A stretch of 64,000 nt of DNA, taken from NCBI RefSeq assembly GCF_000987955.1, contig NZ_LAZU01000040.1:96061-160060 (forward strand). Direction: 5' to 3'. Within the stretch, counting starts at the first letter, position 1; every line of letters starts with the position of its first letter. This document shows positions 8,923 through 18,727 of the stretch, in pieces. The stretch comes from Paenibacillus sp. DMB20 (GTDB taxonomy: Bacteria; Bacillota; Bacilli; Paenibacillales; Paenibacillaceae). The notes beneath the pieces are model-generated. The model saw nothing but the letters and a program-made list of their open reading frames with translations, did no database searches and was not told the origin of the DNA. Both the position numbers and the translations under genes were made by a program.

Positions 8923-9191
8923 GGAATGAGGAGAGTCATCCGGCGTGTATACAGACCTTGAACGGTAAGATAGGACAATGGAATGGATATTTTGCCATCG
9001 ATGATTTCACAATAACGTACTTTACCCCTGACGCTGCTCTCGTGAGCTCGTGAAAATTCGCGTGAAAAATAGAAGAATAATCCTAGAAAAGACTAAGCGT
9101 ATGGTCCCTTGTGATCCCCTGGTTCTCTTGGTAATCTTTATGAAATCAGATTGATTCCATATCGATTATTTAGGGAATAGGAGTTGTGAGG

Positions 9192-9851
9192 ATGTCCAGA
9201 AAACGTTGGTTCGCCGCTTCGATTACGATGGGGATGTTTGTAACAGGCGCTGCAGGCGTTTATGCAGGCAGCAAGCTTCAGGAAATCAAAGCTTTTCTCA
9301 ACCCTGGGATCGGCATCACCGTGAACGGTAAAGACTTCAAACCGGTTGACGACAAAGGCAAGGCGATCGTGCCGATTACTTATGACAATACCACGTACTT
9401 GCCAGTAAGAGCTGTATCGGAAGCACTTCAAGTGCCTGTAAAATATGATTCCGCATCCAACAAAGTCCGGATTGGCAGCGGCGTTTCGACGACGCCTGAA
9501 CCAGGGGAGACCAAGCCGCCGGCCGCGGCATTTGAAAGACCGAAGTATATCCCGGCCGATTTTCCGTTCCCTAAAGACGCGCAAAAAGTATACCTTCAAG
9601 AAAGCGCCGATGGAAAGAAGTCGGTCATGTATATTTACAAGACCAAAGCAGAACTCGCCACATTGGATGAAATGTATAACTCCTATTTGAAGAGCAAAAA
9701 GTATAACAACTTGCTCAACTCGTCAAACAAAAACAGTTTGTCGATTATGGGAGACAGCGCCACCGAAAGCGCCATGATATCGAGCGAATCGACCGGATCC
9801 AGGGATGCTGATGGTTATATCGAAATTTCCGTCAACTGGAGCGAGTTATAA
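9192..9851 (+). CDS. Exported stalk-domain protein (copper amine oxidase N-terminal-like)
   Basis: The protein has 219 residues with an N-terminal signal or anchor ('RKRWFAASITMGMFVTGAAGVYA', broken by Gly and Ala). One stalk domain at residues 30-90 is marked by 'GITVNG', 'PITYDNTTYLPVRAVSEAL' type sequence and 'VKYDSASNKVRIG'. A Pro/Thr linker and a C-terminal ~110-residue domain without clear family follow. The GTG six bases upstream is possible, but ATG 9192 has better spacing from AGGAG. Stalk domains anchor or space surface proteins in Paenibacillus-type cell walls. The reading frame continues in phase after the stop codon into the next small ORF. Confidence 0.75.
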   Translation: MSRKRWFAASITMGMFVTGAAGVYAGSKLQEIKAFLNPGIGITVNGKDFKPVDDKGKAIVPITYDNTTYLPVRAVSEALQVPVKYDSASNKVRIGSGVSTTPEPGETKPPAAAFERPKYIPADFPFPKDAQKVYLQESADGKKSVMYIYKTKAELATLDEMYNSYLKSKKYNNLLNSSNKNSLSIMGDSATESAMISSESTGSRDADGYIEISVNWSEL

Positions 9852-10082
9852 TTGAAATTTGAAGTGAATGACGTGGATATTTTTGGATCCGGGATGACCG
9901 AGCTTGTCGATATCAATGTCGATAAGAAAATTGATGATCTGATTGGCAACGTCATTCCGGCAAGTGATGAAATCATCGTTCGTTTTGAGGATATATCCAA
10001 TAAATCGACGGATTATACTTTAACCAAGAAGCAGAAACAAACGGTAGCAGATATCATCGAATACTATAATTACTTAGATTAA
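9852..10082 (+). CDS. Small acidic protein, in frame with the preceding gene
   Basis: A 76-residue open frame starts with TTG immediately after the TAA of the stalk-domain gene, in the same phase. Composition is protein-like (acidic, Ile/Asp-rich, 'VDINVDKKIDDLIGNVIPAS'). No convincing ribosome site of its own is present apart from a distant GGAG. It could be a translationally coupled small protein, or the C-terminal part of the stalk protein cut off by one nonsense change. I do not recognise a family. Confidence 0.5.
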   Translation: MKFEVNDVDIFGSGMTELVDINVDKKIDDLIGNVIPASDEIIVRFEDISNKSTDYTLTKKQKQTVADIIEYYNYLD

Positions 10083-10125
10083 TTCGCACAGCCAGAAGAC
10101 TTTATGCACTAATAACATACATCCC

Positions 10126-10168
10126 AAAGAGCCGAATTCCCTTAAAGGAATTCAGGCTCTTTGTTGTT
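10126..10168. terminator. Bidirectional terminator
   Basis: A 15-bp stem with a single bulged A (10126-10140 with 10147-10162) ends in GTTGTTTT. It lies between the small ORF on the plus strand and the AraC gene on the minus strand. Confidence 0.8.
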
Positions 10169-11014
10169 TTACAGCCGTATATCCGCCTGTGGATTTTTGC
10201 GGAATTTCAAGGGAGAAAGACCGATTATGTTTTTAAACGTCCGGCCGAAATGGGTTAAATTCTCGAAACCGACGCTTTCGGCAACGGCTGATACTTGCAA
10301 ATTGGATTCTTTCAACAAATGGCAGGCTTGCTTGATCCGAACATGGTTTACATACTCGATCAGGGTAAACCCCGTCGATTCTTTGAAGGTCCGGCTGAGG
10401 TGGGAGGGACTGACATGGAACCGGGCAGCGAGATCCTCCAATGTCAGGCGCTCATCATAATGGTGATTGATGAAATGGGCGATATGGGAGATGCGCCGAT
10501 GAACCCGGTTGGTTGAGGCGTTCATGTATTGACGGCCGCTGTTTAAAATGCGGTGTATGAAAATCAAAAGCTCCGACAGCAGGATTTTGAGGTAGAAATT
10601 CGACTCCGGGAAACCGTTTGCCGACTCGGCGGCCATCTTCGCAAAAATGCCTTCGACATAGCCCTGCTCCTGACCCTTTAGCCGGATGGAGCCGGAACCG
10701 GACTGGAATGGTGACAGCGGATGAAAAGACGATTCCTCGGTCAACAACCCGCCTAAAAACTCTTCTTTAAAGAGCAGGGCCACTCTTTCAAATGCGGCAC
10801 CGTTGGGATTGATCAGCCGGTGGCCGTCATTTTTTCGAATGAGCAGCATGGAGCCGCCCACAAGCTGAAACGGCTGGCTTCCGATACAATAATGAAGCTC
10901 GCCCGAGACAATATACAGAATTTCATAAGCGTCGTGGTAATGGAACGAAGGAATGCTTGAACGGGATTTGCTCTCTCGGCTGATATAAAAGGGATCGGAA
11001 TGAAAAAAGTTCAT
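10169..11014 (-). CDS. AraC-family regulator with cupin sensor domain
   Basis: The 281-residue protein has an N-terminal cupin-like AraC_binding domain (residues 1-140, 'SFHYHDAYEILYIVSGELHY' type pattern with the H-x-H-x-x-x-E set). The C-terminal AraC HTH pair covers residues 183-280 ('LTLEDLAARFHVSPSHLSRTF', then 'VAESVGFENLTHFGRTFKNI'). A GAGAGGTGATT precedes ATG 11014; a longer frame has no ribosome site. It is divergent from the large metallophosphoesterase/GH8 gene, so control of that gene is plausible. The shared 225-bp region holds two palindromes that may be operators. Confidence 0.88.
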   Translation of the reverse strand: MNFFHSDPFYISRESKSRSSIPSFHYHDAYEILYIVSGELHYCIGSQPFQLVGGSMLLIRKNDGHRLINPNGAAFERVALLFKEEFLGGLLTEESSFHPLSPFQSGSGSIRLKGQEQGYVEGIFAKMAAESANGFPESNFYLKILLSELLIFIHRILNSGRQYMNASTNRVHRRISHIAHFINHHYDERLTLEDLAARFHVSPSHLSRTFKESTGFTLIEYVNHVRIKQACHLLKESNLQVSAVAESVGFENLTHFGRTFKNIIGLSPLKFRKNPQADIRL

Positions 11015-11178
11015 GTCAATCACCTCTCTCGGCAATCCGCAGTTTAATGATGTCCTCATTGTAACCGAAGCCGTTTGAATTGTTAATCAAAATCACAGCA
11101 ATATATGTTGAAAATGGCGGTTTTTAAATAAGATTCCCCGAGAATCCTTAGGCAAGCATGGGATATATTCAAAAAGCG

Positions 11179-11221
11179 GGATTCTTAAGAATCCTCAAGC
11201 TAAACCGTTCAATTTGAACGG
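11179..11221 (+). promoter_or_regulatory. Two palindromes in the divergent region before the GH8 fusion gene
   Basis: GGATTCTTAAGAATCC (11179-11194) is a perfect 16-bp palindrome. A diverged relative, GATTC-CCC-GAGAATC, lies about 45 bp upstream. CCGTTCAA-T-TTGAACGG (11205-11221) is a second inverted repeat placed just before the ribosome site. These are candidate operators for the AraC regulator or another repressor. Confidence 0.5.
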
Positions 11222-11239
11222 GAAAGGGGCTATCAAAAC

Positions 11240-14200
11240 ATGCGAATCAAGAAGAAGAGAGGAAGAAATCCGCAACGAATGTTCATTTTGTTCTTAGCAC
11301 TTCTATTGATCCCCTGGTCATTCCCGGCAGATTCACATGCCGGCCCCATGGCGGGCAAGCCCGAGCAAGCCTCCGATGAACCGAGGGCAGCGGCCGAAGC
11401 CGCAATCGCCGAATGGGTCTTCAAGAACAAGGGAGAAGGCGGAATCCATCCTGCAACCGGAGGACAATACCAGTCTTCTTCGATTCTCCAACAGGTCGGA
11501 GGGTATTTCGAATACTTCGACGGTAATGCCAAAGACATCAGCTATCAGGGCTGGGACAAAGGCGAGGGCAAGAAGTACTGGTTGGCAACCGTTTCCACGT
11601 CTAATTACAAGAATATCAAATTATCTTCGGAACAAAGCTCTTCCGGTTCCGGTCCCAACGATTTTAAAATGCAGGTAAGCACCGACCGCACGGCCTGGAC
11701 GGATGTTCCGGGCGGAAACGTGCAGATGAATACCGTTTCCAGCTATAATTGTCCGGGACAATCCTGCAAGCTCAACAAAGTCCCGCTGCCGAATGCGGAC
11801 GACAAGGATCTGCTGTATATCCGCTGGGTGGTTAACTCCAATAAGCCAACCAACCCCAAAGATAATCCCAAAGGCATTGGATCGGGAGGTTCCAGCAAAA
11901 TTCGGAACATTCGCGTAACCGGGGAACCGATATCCGGGACAACGCCTGAACAGCCTACCATCGACGTATCCTATTTACCGGAACAAGGTGCGGAAAAGGT
12001 ATCCGTGACGACGCCGATCGAGGTGAAGTTCAACAAACCGATAACGGTGACCGCCAAACAGGACATCACGGTTCGGGATGGACAGAATCAGCCTGCACCC
12101 GGTTTGACCGCCGACGTTATCAATCAAACGACTTTGCGCATCGGGCACGGCGGGTTAGGCAAAGGAAAAGTGTACAAAGTTTCCGTGCCCAAAACCGCAG
12201 TCCAAGGAAAAGACGGATCCCCTCTGATCCGGGATATCGAGTGGAGCTTTACGACTCAAGAATCCGTGTCCCAGCCTAAACTTATTAACATGACCTTGAA
12301 CGGCGATCCCAAAACGAGCATGGCTTTTGCATGGTACACGGATACCTCGGCAGAGACGAAAGTCCAGGTTGCCGAAGCTGCAGGGGGAAGCGGAAACGGG
12401 TTTCCGCAAGAGGGGGTTCTTGAATTCACCGGATCCTCCGAGGAAATTTCGACTTATATGACCAAGAGCGACAGATCGACCGGCAAGAAGAAAAAGTTTT
12501 TCAGCCATAAAGCGACCGCGAACGGATTAAAGCCGGGAACCGAATATGTATTCCGGGTGGGCGACGGCTCGGCATGGAGCTCCGTCGGATCGTTTAAAAC
12601 CGATGCCGCGACCTCCCAGCCATATCGCTTTATCGTCGGTTCCGACTCGCAAGCCTCAAGCAAATCGGGTTTTGAGCCATGGGCAGATACGTTCAGGAAA
12701 GCCTATGAACACATCGGCAACCCCAAGTTTCTGATCAACGCCGGCGATTTGGTCGATAACGGCGACCTGGAGGAGCAGTGGCAGTGGATGCTGGGGCTCG
12801 CGCAGGAGTATCTGATGAAGGTGCCGATCGTTCCCGTACTGGGCGGACACGAGGTCTCGGATTGGGACGGGGATGAAACGACGCCGAACAACAACTTCTA
12901 CAATCACTTCAATCTGCCCCGGAAAGTGGTGGATGCCACGCATGACGGCTCCGTTTATTCTTTTGAATACGGAGACGCGCTCTACATGGTGTACAACTCG
13001 CAGTTTGACGGCAAGCTGAAGGAGGACGGCTCCGTCGACTGGGACGACGATCAGCATGAGCAGTTCTGGAACCAGATCGATTGGATGCGGAATACGGTGG
13101 CGAAGACCGATAAGAAGTGGAAATTCGTGACGTTCCATAAGGCGCCTTACGCAGCCGGCGATAATTCCGCGAAATGGGAAGGGGAGCGCGTTAAATTCTA
13201 CAGAAAACACCTGATTCCCGTTTTTGACGAGCTTGGCATCGATATGGTGTTTGAGGCTCACGACCATATGTATATGCGTTCTTTCCAGATGTACGGAGAC
13301 AAGGTCATCGATCCGAAAAAGCTGGAGAAGGACGAGGCAGGCAACGTTGTCAATCCTCAGGGAACGGTGTATCTGATGTCGAATGCTTTTGGAAACAAGT
13401 TTTACCACAAAAACGAACCGTATGACGACTTCTTCGCGGCGGTCAACAAGCAGCCGGAGAAGAAAATGTTTACGGACGTGTCGGTATCGGATCAAATCCT
13501 GAAATTCGATGCCTATACGGCTGCTGTCGAAGATGAAGGGAAGAGCGGATACGGAAAAAATGGGCTGAAGGTATACGATCATTACGGCATCAAACGAACG
13601 GACACCAAACCGGATCCCGTGGAGGAGGCCAAGGTTAAACTTCAAGGGACCAAGGCTACGTTGACCTGGAAGGCGCCTTCCTCCAGCAAAGAGCAGGTAA
13701 GGGGATTCCGGATTTATGAGCAGGATGACAAAGTCGGCAAGCATTGGAGCCTCTACGTCCCGGTGAAGTCGGGAACGTCGCAATACAGCGCCGTTATCGA
13801 CAAGTTGAATCCGGAGATCCAATATAACCTGGTGATCAAGTCCGTCGGCAGAAGAGACAATTCCAGTCCGGTCACGGCAAGCACATCGGATCAGACCGGG
13901 GGGAATGAACCTCCTTCTGTACCGGAGGGTTTGGCAGGCAAAGGGGTATCTCCATTCCAAATCGACCTGACCTGGAAAGCGCCTGCCGGCAAGGCGCCGG
14001 AACGTTATGATGTTTACCGCAACGGAACCCGTATTGGATCAACCAAGGAAATGGCCTATAACGATACCGGCCTGAAACCCGATACGGAATATTCGTACAA
14101 GGTGAAAGCCGTCAACGCGGGTGGTGCCGAGTCGCTGCCGACGGAAGAAATCCGATTGAAAACGATGCCTTCTTCGCAAGGCACCGCGCCATATAAGCCA

Positions 14201-15701
14201 TTCCCGCAGCATACGGCTTACGCCTCCGGCTCGATCAAGCCGAACCATTTGCAACAATCGCAACTGGATGCAACCGTCACCCGGCTGTACGATGAGTGGA
14301 AGCAGAAATACTTGAAGAAGAAGCCGTATCTTCAAACAACGGAGCCGGACCAGTTCTACGTCTGGTATGCCGACGGGGACTGGTTCGAGGAGGAGTATGA
14401 TAAGGAGCTTGATGTCAAGTATAGAGCGATGACCGTTTCCGAAGCACACGGATACGGGATGCTGATCACCGCCTACATGGCGGGTCACGATCCTAAGGCC
14501 AAGGCTTATTTTGACGGATTATATCGTTATTTCAGAGCGCATCCGAGCAAGATCAACCCGGAGCTTATGGCATGGAAACAGGGCGATACAGGAAAAGCCG
14601 TCGTGAATGTCAGCGGAGTTGATTCGGCCACGGACGGAGATATGGATATCGCCTACGCCCTGCTCCTTGCCGACCGCCAGTGGGGAAGCGACGGCGAGAT
14701 CAACTACCTGGCCGAAGCCAAAAAAGTGATCAACGCCATCATGAAGAGCGATGTCAATCACACCGAGTGGACTTTGAAGCTTGCCGACTGGGTAACCGAC
14801 GACGATGCCAAATACGGCAGCGCAACGCGTCCTTCCGATTTTATGCTTCAGCATTTGAAGGACTTCCGAAACGTGAGCGGCGACGCCAATTGGGACCGCG
14901 TCATCGACAAAACCTATTCCGTCAGCGAAGGAATGTACAAAAAAATTCAGTCCGAATGCGGGGCTGCTTCCCGACTTTGTGGTCAAGAAAAACGGCAGTT
15001 ATGCTCCGGCAGAACCTGAATTCTTGGAGTCCGAAACGGACGGCGATTTCAGCTACAACTCGTCGCGCATTCCTTGGCGGATCGGTACCGACGCTCTCTT
15101 GACCGGAGATGCCCGTGCCAAGGAGCAGTTGAACCAAATGACGTCTTGGATCCGCCAGGTGACCGGGGATGATCCAAGCAAAATCCATGGCGGTTACAAG
15201 TTGGACGGTTCGAACCCGCTCGTGGATTATACGGATATCGCGTTTTCCTCCCCGATGATGGTCAGCGCGATGATCGACCCGGCCAATCAGGATTGGCTCA
15301 ACCGTTTGTGGGATCACAATGCCTCGATCTCCACGAGCGATGACGTCTATTTTGGCAATACCCTGCGTCTCTTAACTATGATTGTCGTCTCGGGCAACTG
15401 GTGGTCGCCGACCATCGCGGACACCGAAGCGCCGATACAGCCAACCATCGAAAAAGCGGCCGCGGTATCCGGCTCATCCGTAGAACTGAAATGGGCTCCT
15501 TCTTTCGATAATGCGGGAATTGCGGAGTATAAGATTTACCGTAACAACTCCGTCATCGGAACGTCGAAGACAACCGATTTCAAGGATAGCGGATTGACGC
15601 CGAATACAACATATCATTATTTTATCGTGGCGTACGATACGGCCGGCAACATGTCCAAAATCAGCAATGTAAGGATTGTCTCGACCGGAGGCCATGAATG
15701 A
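11240..15701 (+). CDS. Multidomain exported protein: metallophosphoesterase plus GH8 glycosidase
   Basis: This is about 1,486 residues after repairing one frame break at an A7 run (14939-14945); with one A fewer the text reads 'KKFSPNAGLLPDF', the usual GH8 sequence. Order: signal peptide (1-34); carbohydrate-binding-like beta domain (~40-230); Ig-like Big_5 domain (~240-340); purple-acid-phosphatase-type FN3 (~345-455); calcineurin-like phosphoesterase (~465-700) with 'GSDSQ', 'NAGDLVDNG', 'GGHE', 'FHKAPY' and 'AHDHMYMR'; two FN3 domains (~785-975); GH8 (~985-1400) with 'VSEAHGYGM' (general acid Glu), 'ATDGDMDIAYALL' and 'RIPWRIGTD'; final FN3. The usual GNHE metal motif reads GGHE, so one metal ligand is replaced. 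GH8 enzymes act on beta-1,4 glucans, xylans or chitosan. Fusion with a phosphatase suggests a phosphorylated or phosphate-linked glycan as target, which is inference. Confidence 0.88.
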
Positions 15702-15774
15702 AAGCCGGAATGATCAAGCCATGCCGTTCAATCCTGCAGTGAAAGCATGATCTGCCGGCAATCATAACGAGAAG

Positions 15775-15808
15775 AATAAAGGGCCCGGGGCATCCCGGGC
15801 CCTTTATT
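15775..15808 (+). terminator. Strong terminator after the GH8 fusion gene
   Basis: A perfect 15-bp stem (AATAAAGGGCCCGGG, loop GCAT, then its complement ending in CCCTTTATT) lies about 75 bp after the stop codon. Confidence 0.85.
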
Positions 15809-16024
15809 ATCACCCCGGAGAACTTTTTTATCGTCGATTATTTCATTTGTTCATAAAGTACGCAGGCGCGACCGTTATCGGCGCGATCAAGGATGCGGGG
15901 TTGATTAACGGCATGTTGACGCACTTCTTCCAACATTCTTGCTAATTTCTAAGAGTTGTTTCCTTTGCCGAAAAGGTTATACTTATCAATAGGTTGATTA
16001 GATAGTCATCAGGGGGATATGTAC
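15809..16024 (+). other. Gene-poor stretch with a short protein-like remnant
   Basis: A 32-codon frame (15850-15945) without a start codon ends in TAA and reads like the C-terminal tail of a membrane or transport protein ('KYAGATVIGAIKDAGLING', then 'MLTHFFQHSC'). I cannot assign it. The rest is AT-rich and contains the ribosome site AGGGGG of the following permease. Confidence 0.3.
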
Positions 16025-17377
16025 ATGGCAATGCGGGAAGAAGATTCATTACAGAAAAAATTGAGGCCAAGGCATATCAGCTTTATGGCTATGGGCGGGG
16101 TCATCGGCACCGGGATATTTAAAGGCAGTGCCGAGACGATCAGTCTCGCCGGTCCGGGCGTTATTTTCTCTTATATCTTTGCGGGACTGCTCCTTCTGGT
16201 CGTTATGGGAGCGATGACGGAAATGGCCACGGTATATCCGGGCCGCAACATGAAAGACTTTGTCCGGGAAGCCTTTGGAGAGCGGGTTTCTTTTGTCATG
16301 GGCTGGATGTATTGTTTCATGTGGCTGTCGGTATGCGTGATTGAAGTGATTGCGGCAGGCAGCTTTCTGCAATACTGGTTTCCGGATGTACCGCTGTGGG
16401 TGCTGAGCCTTGGAAGCGCGGCGCTGATCATTTTCATCAACATGATGAGCGTCGGAAGCTTTGGCGAAGTGGAATTCTGGCTTGCAGGGATAAAAATCGC
16501 CATGATTATTATTTTTATCGTGCTGGGAAGCTTTCTTATGTTTGGCATAATTCCGAGTGCGGATACCCCGTACCTTCAGAATTTTACCGCTTACGGCGGG
16601 TTTTTGCCCAATGGATGGCTCGCCATATTTTCGGCCCTGCTGGTCGTGACCTTTTCGTATGGAGGCTCGGAGCTGATCGGCCTCACGTTAACCGAAACCG
16701 AAAATGCGGAGAAAATCCTGCCTAAAGTCGTGCGCAACTTTATTTTAAGGGTGATTTTGTTTTTTACGCTGCCGATCCTGATCATTTGCGGATTGATTCC
16801 GTGGAACCAGCTGGGGGGAGAGGCGAGTCCGTTCGTTCAGGTGTTGTCCGCTGCGGGACTGCAGGGAACCGCCCACATTATGAATTTCATATTGGTAACG
16901 GCCGTGCTGTCGGCAGCCAACTCCGGCATCTATGGCGCGACGCGCATGATTTACTCCATGGCAGCCGCCGGGGAGGCTCCAAAGAGCCTGGCCAAGACCT
17001 CAAACAAAGGTATTCCTCTCAATACGCTGAAACTCTGCGCTGTCATTCTTTTAGCGGGTTCCCTGCTGGGACTGATTGCGCAAGACCAGTTGTTTCGGGT
17101 CTTGATGGCTGTTCCGGGCTTTGTTGTTGTACTGGTTTGGATCTGCATTTGTCTTTCGCAGCTCAAGCTTCGCAAGGCTTATCCGGCGCAGCCCAGCTTT
17201 AAAGTATGGGGATTCCCCTATGTAACCGCCCTTACTGCGCTTTGCCTATCGGTTATCTCGATCCTGTTTCTGGCAGATGGACAGAACCGGGTCAGCATCA
17301 GCGTATGTCTGTCCGTCCTGCTGATATTGGTTGTCTGGTCTTTCATGAAATTCAGGACCGGGAGCAAAAACGGATAA
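16025..17377 (+). CDS. APC-superfamily amino acid permease (AAT family)
   Basis: The permease of about 450 residues has twelve predicted membrane helices. The APC signature 'GGVIGTGIFKGSAETI' sits in the first helix (residues ~22-38), and 'FSYGGSELIGLTLTETEN' in the helix 6 region is typical of the AAT family (YbxG, RocE and MmuP relatives). It imports an amino acid by proton symport across the cytoplasmic membrane; which one cannot be told. ATG 16025 is preferred over ATG 16019 for spacing to AGGGGG. It stands alone, and a terminator follows. Confidence 0.9.
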   Translation: MAMREEDSLQKKLRPRHISFMAMGGVIGTGIFKGSAETISLAGPGVIFSYIFAGLLLLVVMGAMTEMATVYPGRNMKDFVREAFGERVSFVMGWMYCFMWLSVCVIEVIAAGSFLQYWFPDVPLWVLSLGSAALIIFINMMSVGSFGEVEFWLAGIKIAMIIIFIVLGSFLMFGIIPSADTPYLQNFTAYGGFLPNGWLAIFSALLVVTFSYGGSELIGLTLTETENAEKILPKVVRNFILRVILFFTLPILIICGLIPWNQLGGEASPFVQVLSAAGLQGTAHIMNFILVTAVLSAANSGIYGATRMIYSMAAAGEAPKSLAKTSNKGIPLNTLKLCAVILLAGSLLGLIAQDQLFRVLMAVPGFVVVLVWICICLSQLKLRKAYPAQPSFKVWGFPYVTALTALCLSVISILFLADGQNRVSISVCLSVLLILVVWSFMKFRTGSKNG

Positions 17378-17511
17378 CCGATCGGATCCCGGACTCAACG
17401 GATGCGGCGAATGAAGCCGTCTCAACGGGCAAAACGGATGATGTACTGCCATCCGTTATTAAGCCGTCATGCACAATTCCAAAGACATGACAACTGGCGG
17501 TACGGAGAAAC

Positions 17512-17548
17512 GGCGGCACGGGAACGAATCCTCTGCCGCCTTTTATTT
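17512..17548 (+). terminator. Terminator after the amino acid permease
   Basis: GGCGGCA/TGCCGCC stem (17512-17518 and 17534-17540) followed by TTTTATTT. A second small hairpin, AACGGATG/CATCCGTT, lies at 17433-17457. Confidence 0.7.
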
Positions 17549-17626
17549 AACATAGGCTTAGCGATTGGGTTCAGTTGATTATCCCCCCATCCCTTTTTTT
17601 TATTAAAAATTTCTAAGGAGATAAAG

Positions 17627-18171
17627 ATGACCGATCTCATTATCGTTGTGTACCCTACAACAGCCTCTGGAAAGATGAATTCAAGGAGATTGGCGGGGCT
17701 ATAAGGAATGCAATGGGCGGTACTGCGGTTCGTATCGACCATATCGGCTCGACGTCTGTTCCCGGTCTGGATGCAAAGCCTGTAATCGACGTTCAAATCT
17801 CCGTGAAATCTTTGGAGTCGATGAATTATCGGCGGATGCTGGATAAACTCGGCTATCATTACCGTTCGGACAATCCCGATCTCAGCAAGCGATATTTTAG
17901 AGAAAGCGGAGGCATGCGCAGAACGCATATACATGTGCGGGAAGCCGGAAGCTGGTCGGAGCAGCTTCATCTGCTGTTTAGGGATTATTTGCGCGCACAC
18001 CCCGAGGATTGCCGCTTGTATGCGGATACGAAATACAGATTGATGAACCTATACGGCAATCAGCGTAAAAAGTATGTGGAGGAGAAATCGCCCGTCGTCT
18101 GGGAAATCATGAAAAGGGCGCATACATGGAGCCAGGCGGTCGGATGGAGGGCGGGTGAATCCGATATCTAG
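17627..18171 (+). CDS. GrpB-family (UPF0157) nucleotidyltransferase-like protein, frame break near the start
   Basis: The family core 'RIDHIGSTSVPGLDAKPVIDVQI' type sequence and 'HIHVREAGS' are clear. These mark the GrpB/UPF0157 branch of the nucleotidyltransferase superfamily, with the 'GSTSVPGL...DV' active-site pattern. The natural start is ATG 17627, seven bases after AAGGAG, giving 'MTDLIIVV'. Frame is then lost at GTGT (17648-17651): removing one GT unit restores 'VVPYNSLWKDEF', the expected N-terminus. Full product about 180 residues. The stop overlaps the start of the next gene by 17 bp, so the two are probably cotranslated. Biochemical role unknown. Confidence 0.8.
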
Positions 18172-18613
18172 ACTTCAAAGTTTATTGCTTGTTCCCTTGT
18201 TTGCAATATCCTATTGGATCGGTTATGGAGTCTATGCATGCGTTTTATGGCTGGGATGGGGACAGGCGGTAAGTCAAGGGGATAACGATTCGTTGCTTTT
18301 TTTGGTCCGGGCTGGCTTATAGTGTCGTACTGATTCCTTTATGCCTGCTTACATGTTTTCTGATACATAAACGATGTCGTTTCGTCAAGAGCAAAGGTTG
18401 GGGTCTCTTAATATATCCACTGACGTGCAGCCTTTTTTTGTATTTTCCCAACGGGGATGATCCTCGTCGTCTTTGGAGGCGGGAGGCTGATTTCCTCGGA
18501 AGCGCTGTTGTTCAATGTTTTTTTTTGGCGCGTCCGCTGCAACTTTTGGCTTGGGATACGGATTGATTGGAGCGTTCATGCCCAGGGGGAGCAATAAGGA
18601 ACGGAAGCTTTAA
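18155..18613 (+). CDS. Small four-helix membrane protein with three T-run frame breaks
   Basis: No single frame is open through here, but removing one T from each of three runs (T7 18297-18303, T7 18433-18439, T9 18518-18526) gives one continuous 151-residue membrane protein from GTG 18155 to TAA 18613. It has about four hydrophobic helices: residues ~8-37, ~47-67, ~80-103 and ~112-137 ('FFGASAATFGLGYGLIGAF'). It ends in a basic tail ('PRGSNKERKL'). It overlaps the GrpB-like gene by 17 bp. I do not recognise the family. Confidence 0.6.
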
Positions 18614-18727
18614 GAACGATTGGTTTTGTTTCTATTTCATAAATAACTATAATTGAGGATAAGACGCTTGGAATTTTTTCTCCAATCTCCTTGATGTCGA
18701 TTCAAATCATGAGGAGCTGAAACGCGA

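Noticed and set aside
12656..13960. 434-codon minus-strand open frame opposite the phosphoesterase/GH8 gene
   Set aside because: It mirrors the strongly coding plus strand, has His/Arg/Val-rich composition typical of antisense shadows, and shows no recognisable domain or ribosome site.
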